Source: Salaquimonas sp041736675 (GTDB lineage: Bacteria > Pseudomonadota > Alphaproteobacteria > Rhizobiales > Rhizobiaceae). Taken from it: a stretch of DNA of 64,000 nt. How positions within the stretch are numbered: the first letter of the stretch is position 1; each line of letters starts with the position of its first letter. The stretch lies in the NCBI GenBank assembly GCA_041736675.1, contig JBGSTD010000022.1, positions 43,821-107,820 of the forward strand, given 5' to 3'. Positions 51,261 to 60,864 of this stretch are shown here, in pieces. Under the pieces are notes generated by a model. It saw only the letters and a list, made by a program, of their open reading frames with translations, was not told where the DNA came from and searched no databases. The position numbers and the translations under genes are program-made.

Positions 51261-54023
51261 TCACTTTAACTTGCTTTGGACATATTGGAATTCAATTGCC
51301 ACCGGCTCCCTCCAGTCAGCAGGAGTGCTGAGATACTCCTTGAGGACCTCTTGTGCAGCTGGCTTGTCTTTTCCGCTGATCCTTTGTTCAAACTCCTCTA
51401 CCGCGCCAATCAACTGCTTCCTTCGCACGGCCGTATATTGATTGACTGCATTGGTGTAAGCCGCGTTGGATTTGAACGCTGCATAGGAGCCATCCAACTT
51501 CTCCTTCCACTGAGCGGCATCCAACAGACCCTTGGCGTTTGCCGGTAGCCCCACCAAATCCACTAATTGCCTTTCGGCTTCGCGTGACAGCAATTCGTCG
51601 ATCTTTTGTTTGTGCGCTGACGAACCCTTCTTGTACTGGTTTGTCGAACTGAACTTCGAAAAATCACCGGCAAAACCCGTTTCAAGCAGCGCCAGCTTTT
51701 CAACACCCTCAAACCCTTCGGGAACCGACTTGAGTAGTTCAATTCTCTCCTCGACAAGTCTGGTCAACAGGCTTTCCCTGGTGTCACTGATCATTTTTAC
51801 GAACGGGATCGAGAGACTGCTGTCCAACATCACCTTGACAGGTGCAAACTGTTTTTCAACTTCTCCAATAATATCAAAACCGCTCATATCCTGCGGAACG
51901 GTCTGGAGGGCAGCCAATATCGGACCAATAACCTCATTGGCTGTCTCACCTTGAACTTTCAGGGATGCCCGCCGGATTTTATCCCGCACAGAGCTGCTCA
52001 GGGCGGGAAATCTGCTGTCAACGCTGCGTTCCAGCTTGGTTGCCGCCTCCAAGCGCCCTTCTGCTGTGGCAGGTTCATCGAGCTGTTTCAAAAGTACTGA
52101 TGCCAGTTGGGCTGACAATGCGTCCTGCCGCCCTTGCAATTCTTCAGTGATTTCCCTGATCCTGCCCGGCCAAAGAAAGGTTTCAACTTTCTCCATCGAT
52201 TTCCGCTTTGCATCAATTGCCTTCAGACGCTCGCTCGCCTCTTCCTCAGATGTGATTTTTCCTGTTGGCAAATCATAGGCGGTATGTTCGACAATTCTCA
52301 TTTGGCGGACAGCCCATTTGATGCCATTTGCCGAAAAACTGCCACCATTTTCGCTTGATTCACCTATTGCATGCAAAAGCGTGTATGATGAGACAAAATC
52401 TGCCTTGAAGATCGGATCGGACATGCAAAGTTCGTCGATCTCACGTTCCAAAACCTTTCTTTCCTCGTCTGTCATTGAGTCAAAAGCTTTGCCAAATACC
52501 GGAATGAACACCCGGTCAGAAAACAGTGGCACCATCTTTGGGTAGACTTTTTCCGAAGCCGTAGTTTTCCAGCCAAAACCCGGAAACTCGTTCTCGGCAT
52601 TGGCTGCCCAATCAAGAATGATCTGGCAGCGGTCATCCGGCCTGCGCAATGCGCCAAATTTTCCGCGTGGATGGTCTGCCTTTATCAAAGGCACTTCGCC
52701 CGGCGATGATTTTGTAATCCTTTTGAGGGTTGGGGTTCCAGGACACCCATCGGCAAACCTGACCATGATCTCGTTGCTGGTGTTACCAGGTATAAACTCA
52801 ATATTCCTCATGGACTGCGGCAGGCTGCTGTTCATACGGTTGTTGGTGTTTTCGGCAAAGCGCCAGCCGGTACCCGAATTGTCTTTTTTCCCGATGAAGT
52901 TCAACCAGGTATTGTCGTGGGCCAAGGGATTTTGTCCGTAAAAGGATGCCCATGCAAGTATTCGACCAGCCTTTGGTTCACTGAACTTCACCACCATGTC
53001 TCGGTAAGATTTCTTGCCGCAGTTTATTTCGCCTTCCCATAGCCCCTGCAGTTCCTTGTCGGTTGAAACCTTGCCTACGGAAACCTGAGTGTTCTTGGCG
53101 GTTTTCGGTGCACTTTGGGAAACAGTCTTTTCGGTTGAACCAACCCGCTTCAATTCGCCGAATGGACATGAACCAATTTCAGCAAAAAGGCTTTCACTTT
53201 TCTGACCGGATGTTCCGAAGTCAAACTTGGCGACGTCGATATCCCAATAGTAGTTCTCCATTTCCGAAGAATCCCAGTTGTTGCGCAATCTGGCTTCAAT
53301 GTTTGAAAAGACAAATTTGCCACTGGCTTTGTCGAACTCACCAACCAGAATGTTTCTTCCGGAGTAATTTCCATCTATTGCTTCATATATCTGGTCAGCT
53401 ACAATTCTGCGGCCATCAAAGGGATGAAACATCACCTTTAATGCCCTGTCTCCCCTTTGACATCGCTCCATCAAACCTTGCCAAAGTCCCATGATTTCTG
53501 CGTGCTGCTTTGGGGATGCATAGCGCTTGAAGGTGATCTGCGATGGTCGCTTTCCGCAGATACTCAATCTGGTTTTCAGTTCGGTTTTTGAAACAGCATC
53601 CAAAGAGTTTGCATAATCGTCATTAAAACGGCCGCCCTCAAAATCCACACGAACGATGCCTCCCATGTCGCGCACCTCTAACAGGATATGGCGATCAAAC
53701 TGGGCCTTGCCATCAGCGACGATGTACTGCCGCCCTGTAATGTAAGGAGCATACAGAGTTCCATCAGGGAGTATTTGCTGAGGGTAAATCTGCATATCGA
53801 GGCGCACAGTGTAGGGATCCGAGTGTGTGAATTTTCTACACTCAACATTTCCGCTCCAAAGACCGGTCATCGAGTTGTAATTTTGTGATATGGTCTGGGC
53901 CCTGGCGGCAGTCGGTCCGATCGTAAAAAATGTCAACAGTGCAAGCAGTGCAGTTATGGGAAACGCCAACAAAGCGCTGTGCAAACCCATGACAAAAATC
54001 AAACGCGGCTTCATCAGTAACAT
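51261..54023 (-). CDS. large exported protein with three GLWxG...C repeats, CHAT cluster gene 5 (920 aa)
   Basis: A signal peptide (PITALLALLTFFTIGPTAAR, cut near ARAQT) is followed by three similar units of about 115-150 residues, each opening GLWSGNVEC (residue 54), GLWQGLMERC (179) and GLWEGEINC (327) and closing with a cysteine and a basic strand (CGKRPSQITFKR, SCPFGELKR, GCPGTPTLKR). They look like small beta-barrel domains with one disulfide. From about residue 440 the protein is mostly helical, with coiled-coil-like stretches and no recognised motif. The start at 54023 overlaps the previous gene by 10 bases; an ATG three codons later overlaps the stop as TGATG and is equally possible. 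Confidence 0.78.
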   Translation of the reverse strand: MLLMKPRLIFVMGLHSALLAFPITALLALLTFFTIGPTAARAQTISQNYNSMTGLWSGNVECRKFTHSDPYTVRLDMQIYPQQILPDGTLYAPYITGRQYIVADGKAQFDRHILLEVRDMGGIVRVDFEGGRFNDDYANSLDAVSKTELKTRLSICGKRPSQITFKRYASPKQHAEIMGLWQGLMERCQRGDRALKVMFHPFDGRRIVADQIYEAIDGNYSGRNILVGEFDKASGKFVFSNIEARLRNNWDSSEMENYYWDIDVAKFDFGTSGQKSESLFAEIGSCPFGELKRVGSTEKTVSQSAPKTAKNTQVSVGKVSTDKELQGLWEGEINCGKKSYRDMVVKFSEPKAGRILAWASFYGQNPLAHDNTWLNFIGKKDNSGTGWRFAENTNNRMNSSLPQSMRNIEFIPGNTSNEIMVRFADGCPGTPTLKRITKSSPGEVPLIKADHPRGKFGALRRPDDRCQIILDWAANAENEFPGFGWKTTASEKVYPKMVPLFSDRVFIPVFGKAFDSMTDEERKVLEREIDELCMSDPIFKADFVSSYTLLHAIGESSENGGSFSANGIKWAVRQMRIVEHTAYDLPTGKITSEEEASERLKAIDAKRKSMEKVETFLWPGRIREITEELQGRQDALSAQLASVLLKQLDEPATAEGRLEAATKLERSVDSRFPALSSSVRDKIRRASLKVQGETANEVIGPILAALQTVPQDMSGFDIIGEVEKQFAPVKVMLDSSLSIPFVKMISDTRESLLTRLVEERIELLKSVPEGFEGVEKLALLETGFAGDFSKFSSTNQYKKGSSAHKQKIDELLSREAERQLVDLVGLPANAKGLLDAAQWKEKLDGSYAAFKSNAAYTNAVNQYTAVRRKQLIGAVEEFEQRISGKDKPAAQEVLKEYLSTPADWREPVAIEFQYVQSKLK

Positions 54024-55303
54024 GCCCTCAATTTGTCACGGAACCCATCAACCGCAGGCGCTACAACCAAAAGCGAATTGAAATCACTTGAAATCTCGTT
54101 CCATGCTCTCTCATTCAAGGTTTCGCTCTCAAGAGTCTTGATCATGCAACCGCAGAATTTCTTGTCGCTATAACCAGCCTCGCAACGTGCAGCTGCCTGT
54201 AGCCGGTAATTTTCCATGCGCCTTTGCGCATCAAGCCAGGGAGGGCGGGTGACTGGCGTATCGAGAAACAGGGCAGACAAGTTTCCATAGATCGCCATGG
54301 ATACCGGATGATCACATCCATAGCGTTGCGCCAACATTACGGCGTCCTGTGTCCCGCCCTTGATCATGGCCTCCTTGTTGGCGGCACCAGCAATCATTCC
54401 ACGGAAATTATTGTTCATCATGTCTTGAACTGAATTGGCAAACAGCTCGAAACCACGCCTGGCGAAATCGTCGCTGCTGCCGCCAAAACCAGCCCCCTGC
54501 ATTGCATTGTTTGCGATTGCACCCTCCATCCCGCCGACATAAAGCGCCAAGCAAGCAGGGTTGGAAACACCAAAACCCGAGGCGGAAACAGCATCATTGA
54601 AAAACTTGATGTAGTGGAGAACTCCAATATCCTGCTTGTTGATTTTTGACATTTCGCCTTCAAACAGATTTTTAAGAAGCTCACCCTGTTGAAAGCCCGA
54701 AGGATTGAACGATTGCTGTGGCTGGATTTGCGAACCATCAACCAATTTGTACCTCGCAACAGCAGACGCGCTTTCCATCTGTTGGCTGCCCTGCTCCGAT
54801 TGTCCGGCGACGGGTGAATTCCCCCTGATGCTTGCAATCAACGCATCAGCGTCCGAATATCCGCTGAAATCCACTGCCTTGCCCAATAGCTCAATGGCTG
54901 TCTGATAGGCCTTTTCGTCTTTTCCCTCATGCTTCACTGCGCTAACCGCACCGATATAAACGGAAGAAGTCGGGTATCCCAATTTATCTGCCTTGTAGAA
55001 GCCTTCGAGCGCCAGTTTGGTCTGGCCATTCAGCAAATGTATCCTCGACAATTGAAACTGCAGTCGGCCATTTTGCGGATATTGACTGACGGCGGCAACG
55101 CATGATTCTTCCGCGATAGCAAGTTTGACCTCGGTGGAAGAAACCCCTTCGCTTACACGCAGAGTATCATGGGGATCTGCAGCATATTCATCACACGCTG
55201 TCAGAGGGGCAAAAGTCTGGGCCTTCGAAGCGCCGGGCAGAGCCACAGCAAAAATAGCCAGAGCAACAATGTACAACCTGAAAACCAATGTACTCCCCCC
55301 CAA
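54014..55303 (-). CDS. exported protein of unknown function, CHAT cluster gene 4 (429 aa)
   Basis: A signal peptide (FRLYIVALAIFAVALPGASK, ending near SKAQT) predicts export. Residues 60-140 have a TPR/Sel1-like helical pattern (YPQNGRLQFQLSRIHLLNGQ, KLALEGFYKADKLGYPTSSV). The C-terminal third has cysteines in RYGCDHP, ARCEAGYSDKKFCGCMIKTL and a final RACY, likely disulfides. The middle contains a Gln/Asn-rich stretch. No enzyme motif is seen. It lies 42 bases after the PG-binding protein gene and overlaps the 920-residue gene, so these exported proteins are probably made together. Confidence 0.75.
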   Translation of the reverse strand: MGGSTLVFRLYIVALAIFAVALPGASKAQTFAPLTACDEYAADPHDTLRVSEGVSSTEVKLAIAEESCVAAVSQYPQNGRLQFQLSRIHLLNGQTKLALEGFYKADKLGYPTSSVYIGAVSAVKHEGKDEKAYQTAIELLGKAVDFSGYSDADALIASIRGNSPVAGQSEQGSQQMESASAVARYKLVDGSQIQPQQSFNPSGFQQGELLKNLFEGEMSKINKQDIGVLHYIKFFNDAVSASGFGVSNPACLALYVGGMEGAIANNAMQGAGFGGSSDDFARRGFELFANSVQDMMNNNFRGMIAGAANKEAMIKGGTQDAVMLAQRYGCDHPVSMAIYGNLSALFLDTPVTRPPWLDAQRRMENYRLQAAARCEAGYSDKKFCGCMIKTLESETLNERAWNEISSDFNSLLVVAPAVDGFRDKLRACY

Positions 55304-55345
55304 TCATGACAGTCACAAGCACTGGCACCTTTGCCGCATCAAATC

Positions 55346-56323
55346 CTAGTCAGGCAGTTTGAATTCTGGCAATTCGTCTGCCTCAATTTCTTCCGATGTC
55401 GTTGAAGGCACAGCAGTTGAGGCCTGCGCTCCGTTCTTTCCATTATCCTGATTTGCACCAGCCATGGCGACCTCACCTGTCACAACTTCTCGCACCACAC
55501 CTTCCGGCAAGTTTGAATTGTTTCCGCCTTTGCCCGGTTTGTACTCATCATCGAAAATAAAACCTGCCTCCTGCGGCTCAGCCACAGCAGGTTCACCCGC
55601 ATCGGCCGGGGTTGAGCCACCCGCATCAGCGGCTACCGCCAGTTCCAAAGCTTCTTTTGACGACTGCGCAGGTTCGCTGTTGCCGTCTGAATCCGGCAGT
55701 TCCAGCAGATCAAGCTGATCCGTATCTCCGTCTGCACCCGTGTTGCCATTTGCGAGTTGAGGGGATCCGGTGTCACTCTCATCTTGCAAAAAATCCAAAA
55801 CACCGTTGGATGAAGGATCAGCAAGATTGTCATCCGACTGAACCACCGCCGGTGATTGCGAACCATTCGCGATAGAGGCAAGCTCACGATACTGCTCGGG
55901 AGTAATGACGCCGGTAATTTCATAACCGTACTCAGACTGATATTTCGAAACAGCCTGCTGTGTGCCTGAACCATCCTTGCCATCAATTTTGGCGACGTAA
56001 AATCCAAGCGCAGCCAATCCTGTCTGAGCCAGCGCCAGCCGCGTCTGACCAAGAAACTTGTTGGATTGCCCTTTTGACTGGGCTACCTGTCTTTCAGGAT
56101 TGCTCTTCACAACACGATTGCTGGGCGTTCTGGCAATTTTGTTGTTCTTTCTTTTCTTTTTGTTGAAGTGCTTGATGCCTTCATGGATTATTATTCCACC
56201 TATAACGCCACCAATAATCCGGTTCAGCTTCTTGCTGCCGGCGAAGCCGGGTGTTGCTGGAGCCATCAAAATCAGGGATGCGGCAACAACCGTAAGCAGG
56301 GATTTCTTTGCAACCGATCTCAT
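55346..56323 (-). CDS. exported peptidoglycan-binding domain protein, CHAT cluster gene 3 (325 aa)
   Basis: A signal peptide (KKSLLTVVAASLILMAPATP, cut near FAG) is followed by a glycine-zipper-like helix (IIGGVIGGIIIHEGIKHF) and a basic patch (NKKKRKNNK). Residues 93-150 form a PG_binding_1 domain: QTGLAALGFYVAKIDGKDGS, then TQQAVSKYQSEYGYEITGVI, matching the family repeat LxxLGYxxGxxDGxxGxxTxxAVxxFQ. The C-terminal half is acidic, rich in Asp, Ser, Gly and Pro, and looks disordered. It may tie cluster components to the wall. 42 bases before the next gene; a 390-base spacer separates it from the DUF4384-like gene. Confidence 0.8.
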   Translation of the reverse strand: MRSVAKKSLLTVVAASLILMAPATPGFAGSKKLNRIIGGVIGGIIIHEGIKHFNKKKRKNNKIARTPSNRVVKSNPERQVAQSKGQSNKFLGQTRLALAQTGLAALGFYVAKIDGKDGSGTQQAVSKYQSEYGYEITGVITPEQYRELASIANGSQSPAVVQSDDNLADPSSNGVLDFLQDESDTGSPQLANGNTGADGDTDQLDLLELPDSDGNSEPAQSSKEALELAVAADAGGSTPADAGEPAVAEPQEAGFIFDDEYKPGKGGNNSNLPEGVVREVVTGEVAMAGANQDNGKNGAQASTAVPSTTSEEIEADELPEFKLPD

Positions 56324-56713
56324 CTTTCAAATTTCCTTTCCACCCAATATCAACCTTGCAATTTATTCCAAACACCCAAGTTATTCTAAAATTGCGATAA
56401 GGTTTTTATTTCCTGACATTTGATCAGGTCACAATTGTGTAAGAAATCAACAAAGTCCAGCGCCAGTGCTCCGGAAAATTAAACCCAAAAATAGCTCGCA
56501 GTTCAAGAGAAAATCACTGTTCCGATTTTCATTTGTTCTCGCCCCCCCTGAGGATACGCCAGTCAAACACTGTTCAGCGTAGTTAGACTTCAATCTTGTT
56601 ACTGGTGGTGTTGTCAATTTCTCCCAACATTCGCTACCCCAGAGTGGGCGAGGGTTTCAGGAATGTAAATTCCAAGAGTGTTCACGACTTTCCAATTATC
56701 TGGAAACCGCAGG
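56324..56713. other. spacer within the CHAT cluster
   Basis: 390 AT-rich bases between the DUF4384-like gene and the PG-binding protein gene. No coding frame or RNA was recognised. Its length suggests that the exported-protein genes to the left have their own promoter, though none is clear. Confidence 0.45.
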
Positions 56714-57577
56714 TTATATCCAGGCGTCACGCGTCTCGTATTCGCACATAGCTGCGTTGAGTGAAGATGCATCTTTATCCATCATGCGAACCAGTTCGGT
56801 AAACACCTCATTGGTCAATACCGCTGGAGCCTCGAACTTGAATTCGGGGTTGGTACCGAGAATTTTTACCATTTTGTCGCCGGTCTTGATGGCGAACAGC
56901 CTGTGTTGACCGGGAGGGCCTTGAACAACAAAATTTTCCTGGGAAAACGGATCAGCATCCGGAATGACAATAGAATCGCCCGTACAAAAAGTTTTTGGCG
57001 ATAAAATCGATGGTCTCAAAATGGAAATATCGCCGTCCAGGCGTTCGTTCAGGACAATCAGGTCACAGTCACGGAAGCCCTCACAGAGAATTCGCACACT
57101 GGAGCCAATCCTGAATATCTGAACCGGATCTTCGTTTGACATGCCAAATGAGACGCCGCTTCGTTTGACAGATCCAGGCTTTGCAATAATTGTGATCCGT
57201 AGTCCGCTGGATTGGTGTGCGATATTCATCAGGTTCTGGCGAAACCTCCTGCTCGTGTTTGCTCCGTAGGTTCCAACGCCGTTTTCACGCAGAATTGACA
57301 AAAACTTCTCAACAGTTTCCACCTGGAAGAGACGGTAATCGAGTCCAAAGCTGCCGAGCTCAAAATAATCCACCAACTTGCTCAGTGTTGAATTCTGAAC
57401 CACCGCACTACCGTTTTTTTGGGATGACCAATATGTTTCACCGAGATTCAGATCTCTTGCCTGGGTCCTTCCTTTGAATCGCTTTGCAGGATATTTGTAA
57501 CCAATCACTCCCTCAAGGGCATCAATCAGATCGGACAATGTCACCTGATTGGAACGTCTGTTTTTATCATCTGTCAT
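56714..57577 (-). CDS. DUF4384-like protein, CHAT cluster gene 2 (287 aa)
   Basis: No signal peptide: the protein starts MTDDKNRRSNQVTLSDLIDA and is predicted cytosolic. Residues about 140-235 resemble DUF4384, a beta-rich domain often found with caspase-like proteins: FRIGSSVRILCEGFRDCDLI, then LNERLDGDISILRPSIL, then FVVQGPPGQHRLFAIKTGD. The N-terminal 130 residues are unassigned and mixed. The gene lies 100 bases downstream of the CHAT gene on the same strand, the usual neighbour of caspase-type proteases. The DUF4384 call is from motif memory only. Role unknown; it may be a regulator or a substrate-recruiting partner. Confidence 0.6.
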   Translation of the reverse strand: MTDDKNRRSNQVTLSDLIDALEGVIGYKYPAKRFKGRTQARDLNLGETYWSSQKNGSAVVQNSTLSKLVDYFELGSFGLDYRLFQVETVEKFLSILRENGVGTYGANTSRRFRQNLMNIAHQSSGLRITIIAKPGSVKRSGVSFGMSNEDPVQIFRIGSSVRILCEGFRDCDLIVLNERLDGDISILRPSILSPKTFCTGDSIVIPDADPFSQENFVVQGPPGQHRLFAIKTGDKMVKILGTNPEFKFEAPAVLTNEVFTELVRMMDKDASSLNAAMCEYETRDAWI

Positions 57578-57677
57578 GTTGAATGCCTTTCAAGAGACTT
57601 GCGCATTCCTTACATTTTGGCTGAAATCATTTCTATGGCAAATGCTTCCAACAGTTTCCGAATCTCAGGCTTTATTT

Positions 57678-60533
57678 TTAACCGGAAGTGAACAACCTAA
57701 ACGCAGCCCAGTCAGTCGGACTTGAAAACTCCTCCTCCATGCTCATGTTGACTATCGTGGTCTGCAACGCCTTTGCATAGGTTTCACCTTCACGAACATG
57801 GCGATAAAATTCGGAGGCGCAACGCGCAGCTGCAGCATCTGTAATGTCCCAAGCTGTGCCAATATAGGCCTTTGCGCCCCCCCGGAAGATAAACAGATCA
57901 GCAACAGACAGTGTCTTTTCTATTTTGTCAGGGTGCCATTCAGAAATGATATCCGATGTCATTCGGGCACTGCCGCAGGCACAGTTAAAAACCAGATCGA
58001 TTCCGCGAAGACTGTCTTCATGGCCAAAAATCTCTTCAAGTGAAAGGCGCTCACTGGCACCTGTATGAAAGTAGGAGGAGCCGGGCGCTCCCGGCAGGAA
58101 CATGAAATGTGTTGCAAAGTGTAGAATTGAAGGGCGTAGGTTTAAGGCCGCAATCAATGCCTGTTTTGTGAAATCGGCGTTCAACAACACTGTCGAACCC
58201 GGAAACATTTCGGCAATGTGACGCGTCTCGGAATCTACATGAGCCAGATCGGCAAAAGGTCCTTTGCCCGAGGATGCTCCGGCGATAACGACCTGATTAC
58301 CGTTCTGCGATGTCGGTGAACGGGTTTGGCGTTCAGGGCTCGAGCGCTGGAAAGCAAAATGCTCCACAAGCAAACCATTTTGACAGTTGGCTATTTCCAA
58401 TGGAAGTTCGTCGAAGAAACCACTGCTGGCGATGAAGATTTCGTTGCAGTTTGAAAGCTCATCCATCACTTCAGCAAAGATCATCTCATAAAAATACCGC
58501 CCAGTCTGGCGCCAGTTTTCATCTCCGCAGAGAATTTGCCTTTTTGCCTGATTGACCGCCTCCCTGATGGTCTTCGGATTTGCCTTCAAGTGCCTCGAAG
58601 TTATCCTTCCATCCCGCTCAAGTGTAACCAGACAGGATTCCATACCCTCATAAAGCCCAAGGTGAGCGCTGTGTGTTGCCAACTTTGAAATTCGCGCTCC
58701 AGCGCCTGAGCCAGCCAATCTTGGATGACTGTTCCTCATAGACCGCTCATCAAGTGCGTCGATCGATTTCAGAAAGGAAAGCGTTGCGGCGGCGGCTTGC
58801 GGCCCTTTCGCAGCCGTATGCTCATCCAAGTTTTGCATGCCAGGAGCGAGGGTGTGCTGCCTTGCAATATCGAGGCGCATTTTCAGCCAAAACCCGACGA
58901 TCTGGTGCTCAACTTTTGAAAACAACGTCTCTGCCAGTTGATCAGGTAATGAATAATAATTGCCTTGATCATCAGGATCGGCGCAAACTGCACGCATCAG
59001 ATGCTCGATGTGTTGCCATTCCTCAATCAAGCCGTGACGGATCATCAATCCGCCAAGCAAAACCGAGGCAGCCTCGCATTCAGCCAGCGATTTCTCACCA
59101 TCTGTTCCTATTGAACCTGTTTGCCTGATCGAACTGATGATCTCGTAAAGTGCCAGCTTACCTGCCAGAATTGCTGCGCAATATTTTTCTTCGGCTGCCT
59201 TGCGTCGCGATAGCGCGTGAAACAATCTCCAGCCAAGTGGAGATCGGGAACGCAAGAGATTCGCCGTTATGCCAAAGGGCAAAAGTCGATTCATGAGTTC
59301 GGCCTCACTCACCTCATCCATTTCATACAAGAGGCAACAGAGCGCATCAAACCTTTCGCCGTGAAGGATGTCAGTGGCATCCACAAGCCCATCTATACAC
59401 AGAATATTCCCGATTTGCTGCTTCGCTGCCCTCCTGAGGTCTTCCGGGGATTTTCCCACCAAGACTATCATTGCAATTTCAAGCAATTGTTCAGTGTTGC
59501 CTCCGGCCTGGCTCTCAATCATTTTGCACGCAGAACGGTATGCCTGCCGGGCACCATCTTGGTCATCAAATCTGAATGCAAGGCGCAGCTTCAGTTTCTG
59601 GTAGCCGATGTGAAACCAGAATGGCGCAGACTTTTGCAACCTGCTTTCAATCAATTCTACGATTGCCAGAGCCTGCCCGTTCCAACCTTTTTCCAGCTTG
59701 AATGAAGCAGCATTGGTCAGCGCCGCCAACCGGTTGCCGCCCTGGACTTCCTTTAGCGAAAACAAGTCGTGGATCCTGTCGAACAGGCTATCGGCTAGCA
59801 GGACATTACCTGCAGAGTTTGCTAACAATGCTGACGCATTGTACCAGCGGACCAGCAGGTCTGGTTCGGAAGATTCGACTGGCCTGATCTCATCCAGCAA
59901 AGACTTTGCAGCAGCATGTTTTCCATCGTCTGCATACAAATTTGCCAATCTTATTTTCAGGTCAAATTTTTGCTCAGGAGCTTCAACCTCATCCATCAAG
60001 GCAACCAAATCTGAGAGAATCCCGGTCGCTGCAGACAGGTTTCCGATTGCATGGTAACACAAAGCCATGTTTTGAAGAGAAGTATGCAGCAGCAACGTTT
60101 TCTTCGTCGAGTTTGATTTAACCAGAAGATTTCGGGCTGTTTCAAAAAATTTCAATGCATCAACAGGTGAAGTCAAATACCATTTGGAAATTCCCAGTGC
60201 ATTCAAGACCTGAGCCCTGAGATCGACTTCGCTGGAGTTTGCCTTGAGAAGTTTCAGCGCTTTCGATGCCGACTTTTGAGCAAGTAAATACGGGTCTTGA
60301 ATGCCTAGCGTATTTGCCGCCCCCACACCCATTGCGTTGTAACAATCAGCAAGAAAGCAAAGACGCTTTGCCTCAAGGTCTGGGCGGCTTTCCTGCCCTG
60401 ACAAATGTTTGAAGAATTCCGACGGCTGCAATAACTCAAGTGCGGCTACCCAGTTGCCTGATGCCATGCAATTTTCAATTACTGTAAAGGCCGAATTTTG
60501 GAGCGTCACACCCACCTCTTGCGATAACAACAC
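57678..60533 (-). CDS. TPR-CHAT protein, caspase-like peptidase, CHAT cluster gene 1 (951 aa)
   Basis: The N-terminal two thirds are helical repeats of TPR type (ALNALGISKWYLTSPVDALK, FFETARNLLVKSNSTKKTLL, NLYADDGKHAAAKSLLDEIR). The C-terminal CHAT domain (about residues 690-951) has the caspase-type dyad: His809 in ILHFATHFMF and Cys853 in LVFNCACGSARM, with ELPLEIA upstream and AYIGTAWDITDAAAARCASE and the final DWAAFRLFTSG typical of the domain. No signal peptide; cytosolic. CHAT proteins are predicted caspase-like proteases, some of them defence effectors activated by partners. GTG 60533 is the first start; GTG 60509 has a better ribosome site (GAGG) and may be the true one. First gene of the cluster. 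Confidence 0.88.
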   Translation of the reverse strand: MLLSQEVGVTLQNSAFTVIENCMASGNWVAALELLQPSEFFKHLSGQESRPDLEAKRLCFLADCYNAMGVGAANTLGIQDPYLLAQKSASKALKLLKANSSEVDLRAQVLNALGISKWYLTSPVDALKFFETARNLLVKSNSTKKTLLLHTSLQNMALCYHAIGNLSAATGILSDLVALMDEVEAPEQKFDLKIRLANLYADDGKHAAAKSLLDEIRPVESSEPDLLVRWYNASALLANSAGNVLLADSLFDRIHDLFSLKEVQGGNRLAALTNAASFKLEKGWNGQALAIVELIESRLQKSAPFWFHIGYQKLKLRLAFRFDDQDGARQAYRSACKMIESQAGGNTEQLLEIAMIVLVGKSPEDLRRAAKQQIGNILCIDGLVDATDILHGERFDALCCLLYEMDEVSEAELMNRLLPFGITANLLRSRSPLGWRLFHALSRRKAAEEKYCAAILAGKLALYEIISSIRQTGSIGTDGEKSLAECEAASVLLGGLMIRHGLIEEWQHIEHLMRAVCADPDDQGNYYSLPDQLAETLFSKVEHQIVGFWLKMRLDIARQHTLAPGMQNLDEHTAAKGPQAAAATLSFLKSIDALDERSMRNSHPRLAGSGAGARISKLATHSAHLGLYEGMESCLVTLERDGRITSRHLKANPKTIREAVNQAKRQILCGDENWRQTGRYFYEMIFAEVMDELSNCNEIFIASSGFFDELPLEIANCQNGLLVEHFAFQRSSPERQTRSPTSQNGNQVVIAGASSGKGPFADLAHVDSETRHIAEMFPGSTVLLNADFTKQALIAALNLRPSILHFATHFMFLPGAPGSSYFHTGASERLSLEEIFGHEDSLRGIDLVFNCACGSARMTSDIISEWHPDKIEKTLSVADLFIFRGGAKAYIGTAWDITDAAAARCASEFYRHVREGETYAKALQTTIVNMSMEEEFSSPTDWAAFRLFTSG

Positions 60534-60864
60534 TGCCCAAATGCAAACATTGGGTACTTTTATCGCAAGGAACCGGTGAGCATGAAAGATAGATTCAAGG
60601 AATAAACAAAAGTATTTGGCAAGTCAAAATACCAGGCCAATCCGAAAAACGGCTCATTACTCATTGAAAGCAATCCAAATTCCCGATCCCTGCATGATGT
60701 CTTTTCCGATTCCGACAAAATCGTTGGTTTTCATTTCGTACAAAGGTTCATTTTGCCGTGCTTGCTCTTCACACTGACTGTGACTATGAACCAGAACCTG
60801 TCGGTGCATGGCAGCCATCCAGCATGTTCATAGCTTCAGATTGACTCGATCAAGAGGTCTTATA
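60534..60864. promoter_or_regulatory. divergent spacer between the CHAT gene and the LLM oxidoreductase
   Basis: 331 AT-rich bases with divergent genes. No convincing promoter pair, palindrome or terminator was found. It marks the right edge of the unusual cluster; I saw no copy of the tRNA-Leu 3' end here. Confidence 0.45.

Noticed and set aside
47155..60864. A clean att-flanked island from tRNA-Leu to the LLM gene
   Set aside because: I could not find a copy of the tRNA 3' end at the right side and there is no integrase, so boundaries are not claimed.
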